A DNA stretch of 64,000 nt from Pseudaquabacterium terrae (GCF_013266755.1 NZ_JABRWJ010000001.1:930001-994000); one strand, 5' to 3'; shown: positions 1-8,667, counted from the first letter of the stretch. Numbers and translations are program-made. Notes: a model not told the origin generated them from the sequence alone.

Positions 1-429
1 GAACGCGGCGATCGGCTGCGGCTGCACCGCGGCCACCAGCGCGTCGCGCTCGCGCACGAAACGGCGCAGCACCGCATTGACGAAGTTCGCCGCCGCCGGC
101 GTGCGCTGGCGCGCCGCGCCGACCGCCTGGTCGACCAGCGTGTGCTCGGCATACGGCGGCTCGCTGCCCGGCCACAGCAGCGCGATCGCCGAGCACAGCA
201 GCGCATCGACGTTGGCCGGCGGGGCCTTCGGCGCCATCAGCGCGCGCACCGCCTGCGCACCACCCCACCAGCGCAGCACGTGGAAGGACAGCGCCTGCGT
301 GCCGGGCTTCAACTCGACCGGGCAGCGCGCCAGCACCTCGGTCAACGAGCGGCCGCTGCGCACCGCGGCCACCGCGTCGGCGGTCTGGTCGAGCAAGCGC
401 GCGAGCGGGGGCGAGGGGGCGGTGGCCAT
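1..429 (-). CDS. rsmB: 16S rRNA m5C methyltransferase RsmB, N-terminal part (runs off window start)
   Basis: The minus strand is open from an ATG at 429 to the window edge (143 codons, no stop), so only the N-terminal part is present. This piece is the NusB-like RNA-binding domain found at the front of RsmB/Sun, the SAM-dependent enzyme that methylates C967 of 16S rRNA. The residues FVNAVLRRF near residue 118 are typical of this domain, as is the preceding helix reading YAEHTLVDQAVG. The catalytic methyltransferase domain must lie outside the window. It is transcribed divergently from folE across a 57 bp gap. Identification rests on the N-terminal domain alone. Confidence 0.85.
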   Translation of the reverse strand, partial: MATAPSPPLARLLDQTADAVAAVRSGRSLTEVLARCPVELKPGTQALSFHVLRWWGGAQAVRALMAPKAPPANVDALLCSAIALLWPGSEPPYAEHTLVDQAVGAARQRTPAAANFVNAVLRRFVRERDALVAAVQPQPIAAF

Positions 430-486
430 CGCGAGCAGTCTAGCGGCGCACAATGGACCCCTTCGAACGTTCGCACCCCATTGCCC

Positions 487-1212
487 ATGTCGACCTCCGA
501 CACCCTGCCGATCTTTCGCAACGAGGAGGAGCTGGCGCGGCTGCCGGCCTCCGAGCGCATCCGCTACCGGCTGATCGGCGCCGACTGCCGCTACCACGCC
601 AACGACAACATCGCCGAGCACATTCGCCCGGGCGAGCTCGACGAGCTCAAGCGCGAGGTCGAGCTCAAGATGCAGGGCGTGCTGCAGGCGCTGGTGATCG
701 ACACCGACAGCGACCACAACACCAACGAGACGGCCAAGCGCGTCGCCAAGATGTTCATCGACGAGGTGTTTCGCGGCCGCTACGTGCCCAGCCCCTCGGT
801 CACCGAGTTCCCGAACTTCTCGCGCCTGAACGAGCTGATGATCGTCGGGCCGATCACCGTGCGCAGCGCCTGCTCGCACCACCTGTGCCCGATCCTCGGC
901 AAGGTGTGGATCGGCCTGCTGCCCAACGAACACTCGAACCTGATCGGGCTGTCGAAGTACGTGCGCCTGGCCGACTGGGTGATGACACGGCCGCAGATCC
1001 AGGAAGAGGCGGTGGTGATGCTGGCCGACGCGCTGCAGGAGCGCGTCAAGCCCGACGGGCTGGCGATCGTGATGGAGGCCGACCACTTCTGCATGCACTG
1101 GCGCGGCGTCAAGGACGACGACTCGTCGATGACCAACAGCGTGATGCGCGGCTCGTTCCTGAAGGACCCCAACCTGCGCCGCGAATTCCTGGCCCTGCTG
1201 TCGAAGAAATGA
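487..1212 (+). CDS. folE: GTP cyclohydrolase I
   Basis: Converts GTP to 7,8-dihydroneopterin triphosphate, the entry step of tetrahydrofolate synthesis and also the source of the queuosine precursor; cytosolic. The 241-residue protein carries the zinc site: Cys129 and His132 in CSHHLCP and Cys202 in EADHFCMHWRG. The open frame extends upstream to 142, but the region before 487 runs antisense to rsmB, and family similarity begins just after ATG 487 (MSTSDTLP). The protein is longer at the N-terminus than the E. coli enzyme. queC, which uses a product derived from this pathway, lies 3 kb away on the other strand. Confidence 0.95.
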   Translation: MSTSDTLPIFRNEEELARLPASERIRYRLIGADCRYHANDNIAEHIRPGELDELKREVELKMQGVLQALVIDTDSDHNTNETAKRVAKMFIDEVFRGRYVPSPSVTEFPNFSRLNELMIVGPITVRSACSHHLCPILGKVWIGLLPNEHSNLIGLSKYVRLADWVMTRPQIQEEAVVMLADALQERVKPDGLAIVMEADHFCMHWRGVKDDDSSMTNSVMRGSFLKDPNLRREFLALLSKK

Positions 1213-1249
1213 GCCGCCCCGCTCGCCGGGGAGAAAGAGACCGATCGTG

Positions 1250-1669
1250 ATGCTGGTACGACTGATGTACGCGAGCCGCGCGGTGCCGACGCTCGACCAG
1301 GACGAGCTGCACAACATCCTGCGCCAGAGCAAGCACAACAATCCGCAGCACGGCATCACCGGGCTGCTGTGCTACTCCAGCGGCATCTTCATCCAGGCGC
1401 TCGAAGGCGGGCGATCGGCGGTGAGCCGGCTCTACGGCCGCATCGCCGCCGACCCGCGCCACGGCGAGCTGATCCTGCTGAACTACGAGGAGATCGGCGA
1501 GCGCCGCTTCGCCGGCTGGGCGATGGGCCAGGTCAACATGGGCCGGCTCAATCCGGCCTTGCTGCTGAAGTACTCGGCCACCGCGACGCTCGATCCGTAC
1601 AGCGTCTCGGGCAAGGCCTCGATGGCGCTGTTCGACGAGCTCGTGGCGACCGCTTCGGTGATGTGCTGA
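1250..1669 (+). CDS. BLUF-domain blue-light sensor, stand-alone
   Basis: A 139-residue protein made almost entirely of one BLUF domain, which binds FAD and responds to blue light by rearranging hydrogen bonds around the flavin. The key residues are present: Tyr7 in RLMYASRA, Asn30/Asn31, and Gln49 in GIFIQALEG, with a Trp in FAGWAMG. No output domain (EAL, cyclase or HTH) is fused, so it must act on a separate partner, which is not evident nearby. It follows folE by 37 bp and converges with fccB. A GTG at 1247 directly precedes the chosen ATG; an AGAGA motif 9 bp before 1250 favours the ATG. Confidence 0.88.
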   Translation: MLVRLMYASRAVPTLDQDELHNILRQSKHNNPQHGITGLLCYSSGIFIQALEGGRSAVSRLYGRIAADPRHGELILLNYEEIGERRFAGWAMGQVNMGRLNPALLLKYSATATLDPYSVSGKASMALFDELVATASVMC

Positions 1670-1676
1670 CGTCGGC

Positions 1677-2984
1677 CTAAGACAACATGTCGGCCCAGAT
1701 CGTGCGGGCCCAGTTCCAGCCGTATTCCCCTTCGAGCTCGGTCGGCCCGGTCGACACGCCGCCCGAGCCGGCCACCGTCTTGAAGGTCTTCTCCGCCGCC
1801 ACGTACTCGTGCACGCTGGCGACGTGGATCACGCGCTTGGCGTCGACGAAGCTGTAGCAGGTGTTGGTCAGCATCGGCGCCGGGTTGATCTCCCAGCCGG
1901 CGAGTTGCGCAACGATCGCCGCGGCGGCGACCTTGGCATGGTTGTTCGCCATGTGGCCGCTCTTGGGCATCGCCGGCGCGATCTGGATCGAATCGCCGAG
2001 CACGTGGATGTCGGGCGCCACGGTCGATGCGAAGGTCTGGTAGTTCACGCCGCACCAGCGCTGGTTCATGTTCGCCAGCCCCGCCTGCACCGCGATCGCG
2101 CCGGCGCGCATCGGCGGCAGCACGTTCAGCACGTCGGCCTTGACGTCTTCCTGGACCTCGAACTTGACGGTGTTGCTGCGCGCATCGACCGACGCCGCCT
2201 TGTGCTGGCCGCGGAACTCGACCATGCCGGGGTAACTCTCGGCCCACACCTTCTTGAACAGCGGACCCTTGGACGTGACGTCCGGGTTCGCATCGAGGAT
2301 CAGCACCTTCGACTTCGGCTTGGCGGCCTTGAAGTAGGCCGCGACCTGGCAGGCGCGTTCGTAGGGTCCGGGCGGGCAGCGGTACGGCGCCTCCGGCACG
2401 ACGATCGCATAGACGCCGCCGTCGGGCATCGCCTCGAGCTGGCGGCGCAGCGCCGCGGTCTCAGGCCCGGCCTTCCAGGCCTGCAGGATGCGGCCCTCGG
2501 TGTGCGCGGCGCGCAGCCCGGCGATGCTGTCGAACATCAGGTCGACACCCGGCGACAGCACCAGCTTGTCCCAGGCGATGGTCGGGCCCGAGGCCAAGGT
2601 CGCGGTCTTCTTCGCGGCGTCGATCGAGGCCACCGTGTCCTTGACGATGCGCACGCCGTGGCGCGCGGCCAAGGTGTCGTAGGGCGTCGTGATGTCGGTG
2701 AGCGTCTTGCTGCCGCCGAGCACCAGGTTGCTGACCGGGCAGCTGACGAAGGCGTCGTTCGGCTCGACCAGCACGACGTCGAGCTTGCCGCCGGAGAACA
2801 GGCGCAGGTACTTCGCCGCCGTCGCGCCGCCGTAGCCGCCGCCGACCACGAGCACGCGCGTGCGCTCGGGAATCGCGGGGGTGGCGCAGCCGGCGAACAG
2901 CGCGCTGCCGCCGATCGCCGCGGCCGACATGCCGCGCAGCCAGTCGCGCCGCCCGGCGGACGTCACATCGAATCGCTGGTTCAT
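1677..2984 (-). CDS. fccB: flavocytochrome c sulfide dehydrogenase, flavoprotein subunit
   Basis: Periplasmic FAD protein that oxidises sulfide and passes electrons to a cytochrome c partner. The N-terminus has a Tat-type signal (GRRDWLRG followed by a hydrophobic stretch, with Cys33 in a lipobox-like LFAGC). The FAD-binding GGGYGG lies at residues 48-53. Cys203 in YRCPPGPYERA and Cys376 in TNTCYSFV are the expected redox-active pair of this family. Length is 435 residues, normal for FccB/SoxF. It lies 13 bp downstream of a monohaem cytochrome c gene on the same strand, the usual two-subunit arrangement. Confidence 0.9.
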   Translation of the reverse strand: MNQRFDVTSAGRRDWLRGMSAAAIGGSALFAGCATPAIPERTRVLVVGGGYGGATAAKYLRLFSGGKLDVVLVEPNDAFVSCPVSNLVLGGSKTLTDITTPYDTLAARHGVRIVKDTVASIDAAKKTATLASGPTIAWDKLVLSPGVDLMFDSIAGLRAAHTEGRILQAWKAGPETAALRRQLEAMPDGGVYAIVVPEAPYRCPPGPYERACQVAAYFKAAKPKSKVLILDANPDVTSKGPLFKKVWAESYPGMVEFRGQHKAASVDARSNTVKFEVQEDVKADVLNVLPPMRAGAIAVQAGLANMNQRWCGVNYQTFASTVAPDIHVLGDSIQIAPAMPKSGHMANNHAKVAAAAIVAQLAGWEINPAPMLTNTCYSFVDAKRVIHVASVHEYVAAEKTFKTVAGSGGVSTGPTELEGEYGWNWARTIWADMLS

Positions 2985-2997
2985 GCTCGCCTCCCGC

Positions 2998-3318
2998 TCA
3001 ACGCTTCTGGGCCGCGAAGTACGCGGCCAGCTGCTCGATCTGCGCCTCGGAGTAACCCTTGGCGATCTGGTGCATCACGGTCGCGTTGCGGCCGCTGCCG
3101 CGGAACTCCTTCATCTGGGTGACGAAGTACGCGGGCTGCAGGCCGGCCAGGCCGGGCACGACGCTCTTGTCGACCGCCGCGCCTGCCGTGCCGTGGCAGT
3201 TGGCGCAGGTGGCCGCCAGGGCCGCGATGCGCAGTTGCTGGACATCGTCGGCGGCCTGCGCGGCCGCGCCGGGCAGCGCCACGGCCAACGCCGGAACCAG
3301 GGTTCGAAGCAGCTTCAT
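2998..3318 (-). CDS. monohaem cytochrome c, likely FccA/SoxE-type partner of FccB
   Basis: A 106-residue exported class I cytochrome c. MKLLRTLVPALAVALPGAAAQA looks like a Sec signal peptide, and CANCHG (Cys38, Cys41, His42) is the only haem-binding motif. A methionine in NATVMHQIAKG is the likely distal ligand. The start is the ATG at 3318; a frame seven codons longer exists but would spoil the signal peptide. Co-orientation with fccB at 13 bp indicates that it is the electron acceptor subunit. The classical Allochromatium FccA is dihaem; a single-haem partner is seen in several sulfur oxidisers. Confidence 0.85.
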   Translation of the reverse strand: MKLLRTLVPALAVALPGAAAQAADDVQQLRIAALAATCANCHGTAGAAVDKSVVPGLAGLQPAYFVTQMKEFRGSGRNATVMHQIAKGYSEAQIEQLAAYFAAQKR

Positions 3319-3357
3319 TCGTCGGACTCCTCCAGACAAGCTGGCGACGAGTGTCGC

Positions 3358-3903
3358 TCAGAAACTGCCGGCGCGGCGGAAGCGGAACAGCCGCTTCAGC
3401 AGCCGCGTCGGGAACTGTTCGATCGCCGCGTTGTAGGCCGCGGCGGCATCGTTGAACATCTGGCGCGCGAACTGCCAGCGCGGTGCCAGCTCCTGCAGCA
3501 CCTGCTGCGGACGGGCGACGGCTTCTTCGTGGCGCCAGTCGGCATGCTGCTCGATCAGCGCCGACAGGCGCACCAGCGCCGGCGCCAGCGCGGCCTCGGC
3601 GCGCGCCAGCGCGGCCGGGCCGTCTTCGTCGGTCGGCCGCGGCCGCATCGCCTCGGCCGCCTGCGCCAACTGCGCGTGCGCGGCGGCCACCGCGTCGAGC
3701 GCCGCCTGCTCGGCCGCCAGCCGCGGCTCGACCGCCGCACGCAGCGCCGCCAGCGCCTGCAGACGCGCCTGCAGCACGCCGTCGACCTGGCTCCACGCGC
3801 TGATGATCGCCGTGCGCAGCGCGACGACCCGGTTGTGCGCGCCCAGCATCCAGAAGAACGAGAGCCCGAGCAGGACCCAACCCCACCACGGCACGAGACT
3901 CAC
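3358..3903 (-). CDS. LemA-family membrane protein, divergent
   Basis: A 181-residue protein with one N-terminal membrane helix ([17 protein letters not shown]) followed by a long helical, Ala-rich region. The C-terminal stretch [20 protein letters not shown] is the most recognisable LemA signature, and the [12 protein letters not shown] segment matches the start of the LemA helical bundle. The usual YNxLV motif is replaced by HNRVVAL. The GTG start overlaps the queC stop (GTGA), so translation is probably coupled to queC. LemA proteins have no firmly established biochemical role. The link to queC and proA is by position only. Confidence 0.75.
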   Translation of the reverse strand: MSLVPWWGWVLLGLSFFWMLGAHNRVVALRTAIISAWSQVDGVLQARLQALAALRAAVEPRLAAEQAALDAVAAAHAQLAQAAEAMRPRPTDEDGPAALARAEAALAPALVRLSALIEQHADWRHEEAVARPQQVLQELAPRWQFARQMFNDAAAAYNAAIEQFPTRLLKRLFRFRRAGSF

Positions 3904-4622
3904 GGTTCGACACTCCTGCGCCACGCGGTGTAGCCATCGGCGCGCAAGCGGCAGGCCGGGCAGCTGCCGCAGCCATGGCCCCAGGCGTGGCGCTTGCCGC
4001 GCATGCCGAGGTAGCAGGTGTGGGTGTGGTTGATGACGATCTCGGTCAGCACCGCGCCGCCGAGTGCCTCGGCCAGCGCCCAGGTCTGCGCCTTGTCCAG
4101 CCACATCAGCGGCGTCTCGATCGTCATCGGCATGGCCAGCCCGAGCGACAGCGCCAGCTGCGTCGCCTTGATCGTGTTGTCGCGGCAGTCGGGGTAACCG
4201 GAGTAGTCGGTCTCGCACATGCCGCCGACCAGCACCGACGCGCCGCGCCGGTAGGCCAGCGCGGCGCTGAAGGTCAGGAACAGCAGGTTGCGCCCGGGCA
4301 CGAAGGTGTTCGGCAGCCCGTTGGCCTGCAGCTCGATCGCGCGCTGGTCGGTCAGCGCGGTGTCCGAGATCTGCCCGAGCAGCGCCAGGTTCAGCAGGTG
4401 GTCGTCGCCGAGCCGCTCGGCCCAATGCGGAAAGGACGCGGCCATCTCGGCGCGCACGCGGCTGCGGCACTTGAGCTCGATGCGGTGGCGCTGGCCGTAG
4501 TCGAAGCCGACGGTCTCGACGCGGGCGTAATGCTCGAGCGCCCAGGCCAGGCAGGCGGTGGAGTCCTGCCCGCCGGAAAACAGCACGATCGCGGTGCGCG
4601 CATCGCGCGCCGCCGCCTGCAT
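3900..4622 (-). CDS. queC: 7-cyano-7-deazaguanine synthase
   Basis: Makes preQ0 from 7-carboxy-7-deazaguanine, ammonia and ATP, in the queuosine pathway. The PP-loop motif SGGQDST is at residues 16-22, and a four-cysteine zinc site lies close to the C-terminus ([22 protein letters not shown]). The length of 240 residues fits the family. The ATG overlaps the proA stop codon (ATGA) and its stop overlaps the next gene, so proA, queC and the LemA-like gene form a coupled set. No queD, queE or queF is present nearby. Confidence 0.95.
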   Translation of the reverse strand: MQAAARDARTAIVLFSGGQDSTACLAWALEHYARVETVGFDYGQRHRIELKCRSRVRAEMAASFPHWAERLGDDHLLNLALLGQISDTALTDQRAIELQANGLPNTFVPGRNLLFLTFSAALAYRRGASVLVGGMCETDYSGYPDCRDNTIKATQLALSLGLAMPMTIETPLMWLDKAQTWALAEALGGAVLTEIVINHTHTCYLGMRGKRHAWGHGCGSCPACRLRADGYTAWRRSVEP

Positions 4623-5902
4623 CAAGTGCGCACCTCGCCCTGGCCGAGCACGATCCACTTCATCGACGTCAGCCCCTCGAGCCCGACCGGGCCGCGGGCG
4701 TGGAACTTGTCGGTGCTGATGCCGATCTCGGCGCCGAGGCCGTATTCGAAACCGTCGGCGAAGCGCGTGCTGGCGTTGACCATCACGCTGGCCGAATCGA
4801 CCTCGCGCAGGAAGCGCATCGCTGATGCGTGGTTCGTCGTCAGGATCGCATCGGTGTGGTGCGAGCCGTGGCGGTTGACATGCGCGATCGCTTCGTCGAG
4901 CGAATCGATCACCTTGATGCTGATGATCGGCGCCAGGTACTCGGTCGCCCAGTCGGCCTCGGTGGCGTCCACCAGCCGTGCGCCCGGCACGCCGGCGAGC
5001 AGTGCCTTGCTGTCGGGGCAGCAGCGCATCTCGACGCCCTTGGCGGCGAAGCACTCGCCGATGCGCGGCAGGAAGGCAGCGGCCTGCGCCCGGTGCACCA
5101 GCAGCGATTCGGCGGCATTGCAAGGGCTGTACTTCTGCGTCTTGGCGTTGTCGGTGACCGTGAGCGCGAGCGCCAGGTCGACCTCGGCGTCGACGTAAAC
5201 GTGGCAGTTGCCGTCAAGGTGCTTGATCACCGGCACGCGCGCCTCGGCGGCGATGCGCTCGATCAGGCCCTTGCCGCCGCGCGGAATGATCACGTCGACG
5301 TACTCGGGCATTGCGATCAGCCGGCCGACGGCCGCGCGGTCGGTGGTCTCGACCAGCTGCACGCCTTCGGCCGGCAGCCCGGCGTCGAGCAGCGCGGCCT
5401 GCACCAGCTGCCACAGCGCCAGGTTGCTCTGCAGCGCCTCCGAGCCGCCGCGCAGCACGCAGGCGTTGCCGCTCTTGATCGCCAGCGACGCGGCCTCGAT
5501 CGTCACGTTCGGCCGGCTCTCGTAGATCATGCCGAAGACGCCGAGCGGCACGCGCATCTGGCCGACGCTGATGCCCGAGGGCCGGCGCTTGACGCCCGTG
5601 ATCTCGCCGATCGGATCGGGCATCGCGGCGATCTGCTCGCAACCCTCGGCGACCGTCTCGATGGCCGCCGGCGTGAGCTTCAGGCGGTCGACCATCGGCT
5701 CGGCGAGGCCGGCGGCGCGCGCCGCGGCCAGGTCCAGCGCATTGGCGGCTTGCAGCGCTTCCACCGCTTCGCGCAGCCGGCGCGCCAGCGCCCGCAGCGC
5801 GGCGTTCTTCGCCGCGGTCGGCGCCGCGGCCATGCGCGTTGCCGCCGCGCGGGCAGCCGTGCCCACGTGGGCCATGTATGCGGGGATGTCGTTCGATGTC
5901 AT
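4622..5902 (-). CDS. proA: glutamate-5-semialdehyde dehydrogenase (gamma-glutamyl phosphate reductase)
   Basis: Catalyses the NADPH-dependent reduction of gamma-glutamyl phosphate, the second step of proline synthesis. The 426-residue protein shows the family motifs [10 protein letters not shown] (126-135), [11 protein letters not shown] and the catalytic Cys261 in KYSPCNAAE; that position more commonly reads TGVCNAAE, so the residues before the cysteine are slightly unusual. In several Burkholderiales proA follows holA; here it is separated from the leuS-lptE-holA block (55.8-60.1 kb) and heads a proA-queC-lemA chain. An intergenic hairpin repeat lies directly upstream. Confidence 0.95.
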   Translation of the reverse strand: MTSNDIPAYMAHVGTAARAAATRMAAAPTAAKNAALRALARRLREAVEALQAANALDLAAARAAGLAEPMVDRLKLTPAAIETVAEGCEQIAAMPDPIGEITGVKRRPSGISVGQMRVPLGVFGMIYESRPNVTIEAASLAIKSGNACVLRGGSEALQSNLALWQLVQAALLDAGLPAEGVQLVETTDRAAVGRLIAMPEYVDVIIPRGGKGLIERIAAEARVPVIKHLDGNCHVYVDAEVDLALALTVTDNAKTQKYSPCNAAESLLVHRAQAAAFLPRIGECFAAKGVEMRCCPDSKALLAGVPGARLVDATEADWATEYLAPIISIKVIDSLDEAIAHVNRHGSHHTDAILTTNHASAMRFLREVDSASVMVNASTRFADGFEYGLGAEIGISTDKFHARGPVGLEGLTSMKWIVLGQGEVRT

Positions 5903-5915
5903 GTCAGCCCCTCGT

Positions 5916-5986
5916 CCGATGAGTACATCGGCCGATCCCCCGAGGGGATGCGGGCCGGCTTGGGAGCGGCCCGGCGCTCGGCCCGC
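5916..5986. repeat. intergenic hairpin repeat, copy D (three hairpins)
   Basis: Between the acetyltransferase stop and the proA start, three hairpins follow one another. The first is CCGATG/CATCGG at 5916-5931. The second is ATCCCC-CGA-GGGGAT at 5935-5949. The third has a 10 bp stem (5950-5959 with 5976-5986, one bulged T) around the loop TTGGGAGCGGCCCGGC. The loop is nearly identical to that of copy B at 51.75 kb, whereas the stems are different sequences that remain self-complementary. See the findings for the whole family. Confidence 0.75.
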
Positions 5987-6022
5987 GAATGCGACGGTGT
6001 CTCATGGGCGGATTTTCCCAGA

Positions 6023-6892
6023 TCACCCCGCAGCGCGCGCCGCCGACAAGGATCGCCTCAGCAGCAGCTGGTGCAAGGGCTCGACCTGCCAGCCCTCGGC
6101 GGCCAGCGCATCGCCGCCGCGGTCAGGCCGCAGCAGCTGCGGCATGCGCAGCGTGGCCTGCGGGTAGTGCGCGGCCAGCGCTCGGGCGAGCTGCCGGGCG
6201 CCGTGCTGGCGCGCGTCGGCATCGACCAGGCACAACACGCCGATGCGCAGCGGGTCGGCATCGCTGAAGACCAGCTGCGCACCGGCGCAGCGCCAGGCCT
6301 TCAGCGGCACGCGCAGCGCGGCGATCGAGGCCGCCGTCTGCTGGAACGGCAGGCCCTCGACGCCGCAGTGTTCGAGCCAGGCGACCGCGTCGGCCTGGCC
6401 GCCGCTCTCGTCGATGCGGTCCTCGACCGGCACCAGGGCCCCCCCCGACGCGCGCGCGTAGCCGTGCAGCTCCGCGACCTGCTCGAAGCCGCGCGAGTGG
6501 TACAGCGCCAGCGCCCGCGCATTGCGCGCAAAGACTTCGAGCTCGATCGAGCGGTCGCCCCGCGCCTGCGCCTCGGCGAGCACCCGGTCGAGCAGCCGCG
6601 GTGCATGGCCTGCGCCGCGGGCCTCGGGCCGCGCGCCCATCGTCGCCAGCCGGCTGCGGCCCGGTGCGATGTGCGGCGCGACGAGCGCGAAGGCCAGCAC
6701 CTGACCGCCCTCGACGATCACGCGGCTGGCCGCCAGCTGCGCGCCCTGGCGCGCCAGCAGCAGTGGCCAGGCCTCGGCGCTGACGGCCATCGGGCCGATC
6801 AGGTAGTCGCCGAAGGCGGCGTTGAAGGCCTCGCGCAGGGCATCGGCCTCCACCGCGTCGGCGGCCAGCACGGCAGGAGTGGGGAACATCAT
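6023..6892 (-). CDS. GNAT-family N-acetyltransferase with degenerate C-terminal half
   Basis: A 289-residue acetyl-CoA-dependent acyltransferase of unknown substrate. The first half (about 1-150) is a clear GNAT domain: TMGARPEARGAGHAPRLLDR is the acetyl-CoA loop and NARALALYHSRGF is the C-terminal beta-alpha motif. The second half resembles a second GNAT fold that has lost the recognisable acetyl-CoA loop, as in tandem GNAT proteins. The ATG overlaps the stop of the AEC transporter gene (ATGA), so the two are translated together. The substrate could be related to what the transporter moves, but nothing in the sequence shows it. Confidence 0.8.
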   Translation of the reverse strand: MMFPTPAVLAADAVEADALREAFNAAFGDYLIGPMAVSAEAWPLLLARQGAQLAASRVIVEGGQVLAFALVAPHIAPGRSRLATMGARPEARGAGHAPRLLDRVLAEAQARGDRSIELEVFARNARALALYHSRGFEQVAELHGYARASGGALVPVEDRIDESGGQADAVAWLEHCGVEGLPFQQTAASIAALRVPLKAWRCAGAQLVFSDADPLRIGVLCLVDADARQHGARQLARALAAHYPQATLRMPQLLRPDRGGDALAAEGWQVEPLHQLLLRRSLSAARAAG

Positions 6893-7902
6893 GCAATCGC
6901 TCCGAGCACCGCCAGCCACAGCGGCGCCGTCAACACGAAACCGAGGGTCGAGACGACGATCGTCGTCGTCGCCTCGGCTTCCTGCACCCGGTAGCGCTGG
7001 GCGAACATCAGCGCATTGCTGCCCGTGGGCAGTGCGGCCATCAGCACGACGACCTGCAGCGGCAGCCCCGTCAGGCCGAAGCCCCAGTAGGCGGCCGCCA
7101 GCACCAGCGCCGGCAGCGCGATGAGCTTCAGCAGGCTGATGACCAGCGCGCCGCGCAAGCCGCCGCCCGTGCCGGAGTAGGCCAGCGACAGGCCGATCAG
7201 CACCAGGCACATCGGCGGTACGGCCGTGCCCAGCAGCGCCAGCGTCTCGTCGAGCGGGCCGGGCAGCGGCCAGCCGGTGACGTTCCACAGCATGCCGGCG
7301 AGCACCGGCAGCACGACCGGGTGGATGATCGTATTGCGCACCGTAACGCGCAAGGTACGCAGCAGGCCGGCGGTGGCCTCGTGGCGGGCGCGGGCGCGCG
7401 CCAGGTCGAGCTCGACCAGCACGGTCAGCACCGACAGCAGGATCAGCGCATGCAGGCTGATCAGCGCGATGTGGATGCCCAGGCCCTTCTCGCCGAACAG
7501 CCCCGCGACCAGCGGCACGCCGACCTGCAGCGAGTTGCCGAAGGTCGCCGCGATCGCCCGCGCCGACGGCGCGGCGGCGGCGCGCTCGTGCGCTTCGAGG
7601 TCGCCGCCGGCGGTCGGCGCGCGGCCGCGCCAGCGCTGCACCGCGTAGACCACCAGCAGCATCGCCACCACCGGCACGAAGAACGCCACCACCGAGCCCC
7701 AGGGCATGGTCGACGGATCGAGCCGCGCGGTGGTGCGGAACAGCAGCGCCGGCACGAAGATGTAGAAGGCCGCGTTCGACAGCGTGCGCGCCGGGTCGCT
7801 GCCGGGGCTGCCCTGGCCGAGCCAGCGCATGCGCCCGGCGATCCAGCCGAGCGCGACGGTGACGAAGATCGCCAGCAGCTTGTGAAAGACGAGCATCGAC
7901 AT
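6889..7902 (-). CDS. AEC (auxin efflux carrier) family transporter
   Basis: A 337-residue integral membrane protein with about ten hydrophobic segments in two blocks joined by a basic, Ala-rich cytoplasmic loop (about residues 80-105), the layout of bacterial AEC/MdcF-type permeases. NTIIHPVVLPVLAGML and ALPTGSNALMFAQRY are conserved family segments. The start at 7902 (MSMLVFHK) puts the first helix at the N-terminus; an in-frame codon further upstream would add a non-hydrophobic tail. Members export or import small organic acids; the substrate is not predictable here. Divergent from the PilJ-like sensor gene across 75 bp. Confidence 0.85.
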   Translation of the reverse strand: MSMLVFHKLLAIFVTVALGWIAGRMRWLGQGSPGSDPARTLSNAAFYIFVPALLFRTTARLDPSTMPWGSVVAFFVPVVAMLLVVYAVQRWRGRAPTAGGDLEAHERAAAAPSARAIAATFGNSLQVGVPLVAGLFGEKGLGIHIALISLHALILLSVLTVLVELDLARARARHEATAGLLRTLRVTVRNTIIHPVVLPVLAGMLWNVTGWPLPGPLDETLALLGTAVPPMCLVLIGLSLAYSGTGGGLRGALVISLLKLIALPALVLAAAYWGFGLTGLPLQVVVLMAALPTGSNALMFAQRYRVQEAEATTTIVVSTLGFVLTAPLWLAVLGAIA

Positions 7903-7929
7903 GGGCTGCGCATGATGCCTGCAAACGGC

Positions 7930-7945
7930 GGGCACGATGCTTGCG
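7930..7945 (+). promoter_or_regulatory. putative sigma-54 (-24/-12) promoter
   Basis: GGGCACGATGCTTGCG contains GGCACG, four bases, then TTGC, with GG (7931-7932) and GC (7943-7944) at exactly the spacing sigma-54 requires. Only the first consensus base (T) differs. It lies 33 bp before the start of the PilJ-like gene and reads toward it. A CCCGAG/CTCGGG hairpin at 7956-7972 sits between the promoter and the start codon, partly covering the ribosome binding region. Confidence 0.55.
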
Positions 7946-7977
7946 TACGGCCTGCCCCGAGAACCACTCGGGAGCCG

Positions 7978-8667
7978 ATGATGGCCAGCCTGGCAATGAA
8001 CACGGTGCTGCGCGCGGTCGCGCCGGCGAAGGTCGACGAGCCGCCTGCGATCGGCGCCGAGCTGTGGTCGGCGCTGATCAACCTGGCCGGCCGCCAGCGC
8101 ATGCTGTCGCAGCGCATCGTGCTGATGGCGCTGCTGGCCGACCGCGGCGACGGCTCGGCGCGCGCCGCGGCGCTGGATGCGCTACGCCAGTTCAGTGCCG
8201 CGCACACCCGGCTGGTCCGGGGCGGCGATGGCCTGCCGCCGCCGCCCGCGCTGCTGCGCCAGGCGCTCGCCGGTCCGGCGGGCGAGGCCGGCGGCGCCAG
8301 CGCCGAAGCCGCGGTGCGCGATTTCGCCGCGCTGGCCGAACAGGCACTGCGCACCGATGTGGCGCTGGCACGCCCCGCGTTGAGCCAGCTCGTCGAACGC
8401 GCGACGCCGGTGCTGGCGCTGCTGAACCGGCTGACGCAGCTCTACGAGACGCTGGCGCGTGATGCCGCGGCGCGTGCGCAGCAGCGCCAGGCCGGGCTGA
8501 TCGGCCGCATCGAGCGCATCGCCGGCGAGGCGCGTTTCGTCGCGCTGAACGCGCGCATCGTCGCCGCGCGCGCCGGCAGCGCCGGGCGCGAATTCGGCGT
8601 CGTCGCGACGCGGCTGGTCGAGGTCAGCGCGGAGATCGAGGGCCTGAGCCGGGAGGCGATGCGCTAA
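7978..8667 (+). CDS. soluble PilJ-type sensor with truncated MCP-like signalling tip
   Basis: A 229-residue protein with no signal peptide or membrane helix. The N-terminal part carries the PilJ/NarX-type ligand-binding motif (INLAGRQRMLSQRIV, about residues 37-51), found in nitrate/nitrite sensors and type IV pilus chemoreceptors. The C-terminal 50 residues (FVALNARIVAARAGSAGREFGVVA) resemble the conserved hairpin tip of methyl-accepting chemotaxis proteins. There is no HAMP domain and the coiled coil is short. It is a single gene, convergent with the DUF167 gene, and has a sigma-54-like promoter. Function is inferred to be cytoplasmic sensing; the partner is unknown. Confidence 0.75.
   Translation: MMASLAMNTVLRAVAPAKVDEPPAIGAELWSALINLAGRQRMLSQRIVLMALLADRGDGSARAAALDALRQFSAAHTRLVRGGDGLPPPPALLRQALAGPAGEAGGASAEAAVRDFAALAEQALRTDVALARPALSQLVERATPVLALLNRLTQLYETLARDAAARAQQRQAGLIGRIERIAGEARFVALNARIVAARAGSAGREFGVVATRLVEVSAEIEGLSREAMR

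Noticed and set aside
142-486. A 115-codon N-terminal extension of folE.
   Set aside because: It overlaps rsmB antisense, and FolE similarity begins after ATG 487.
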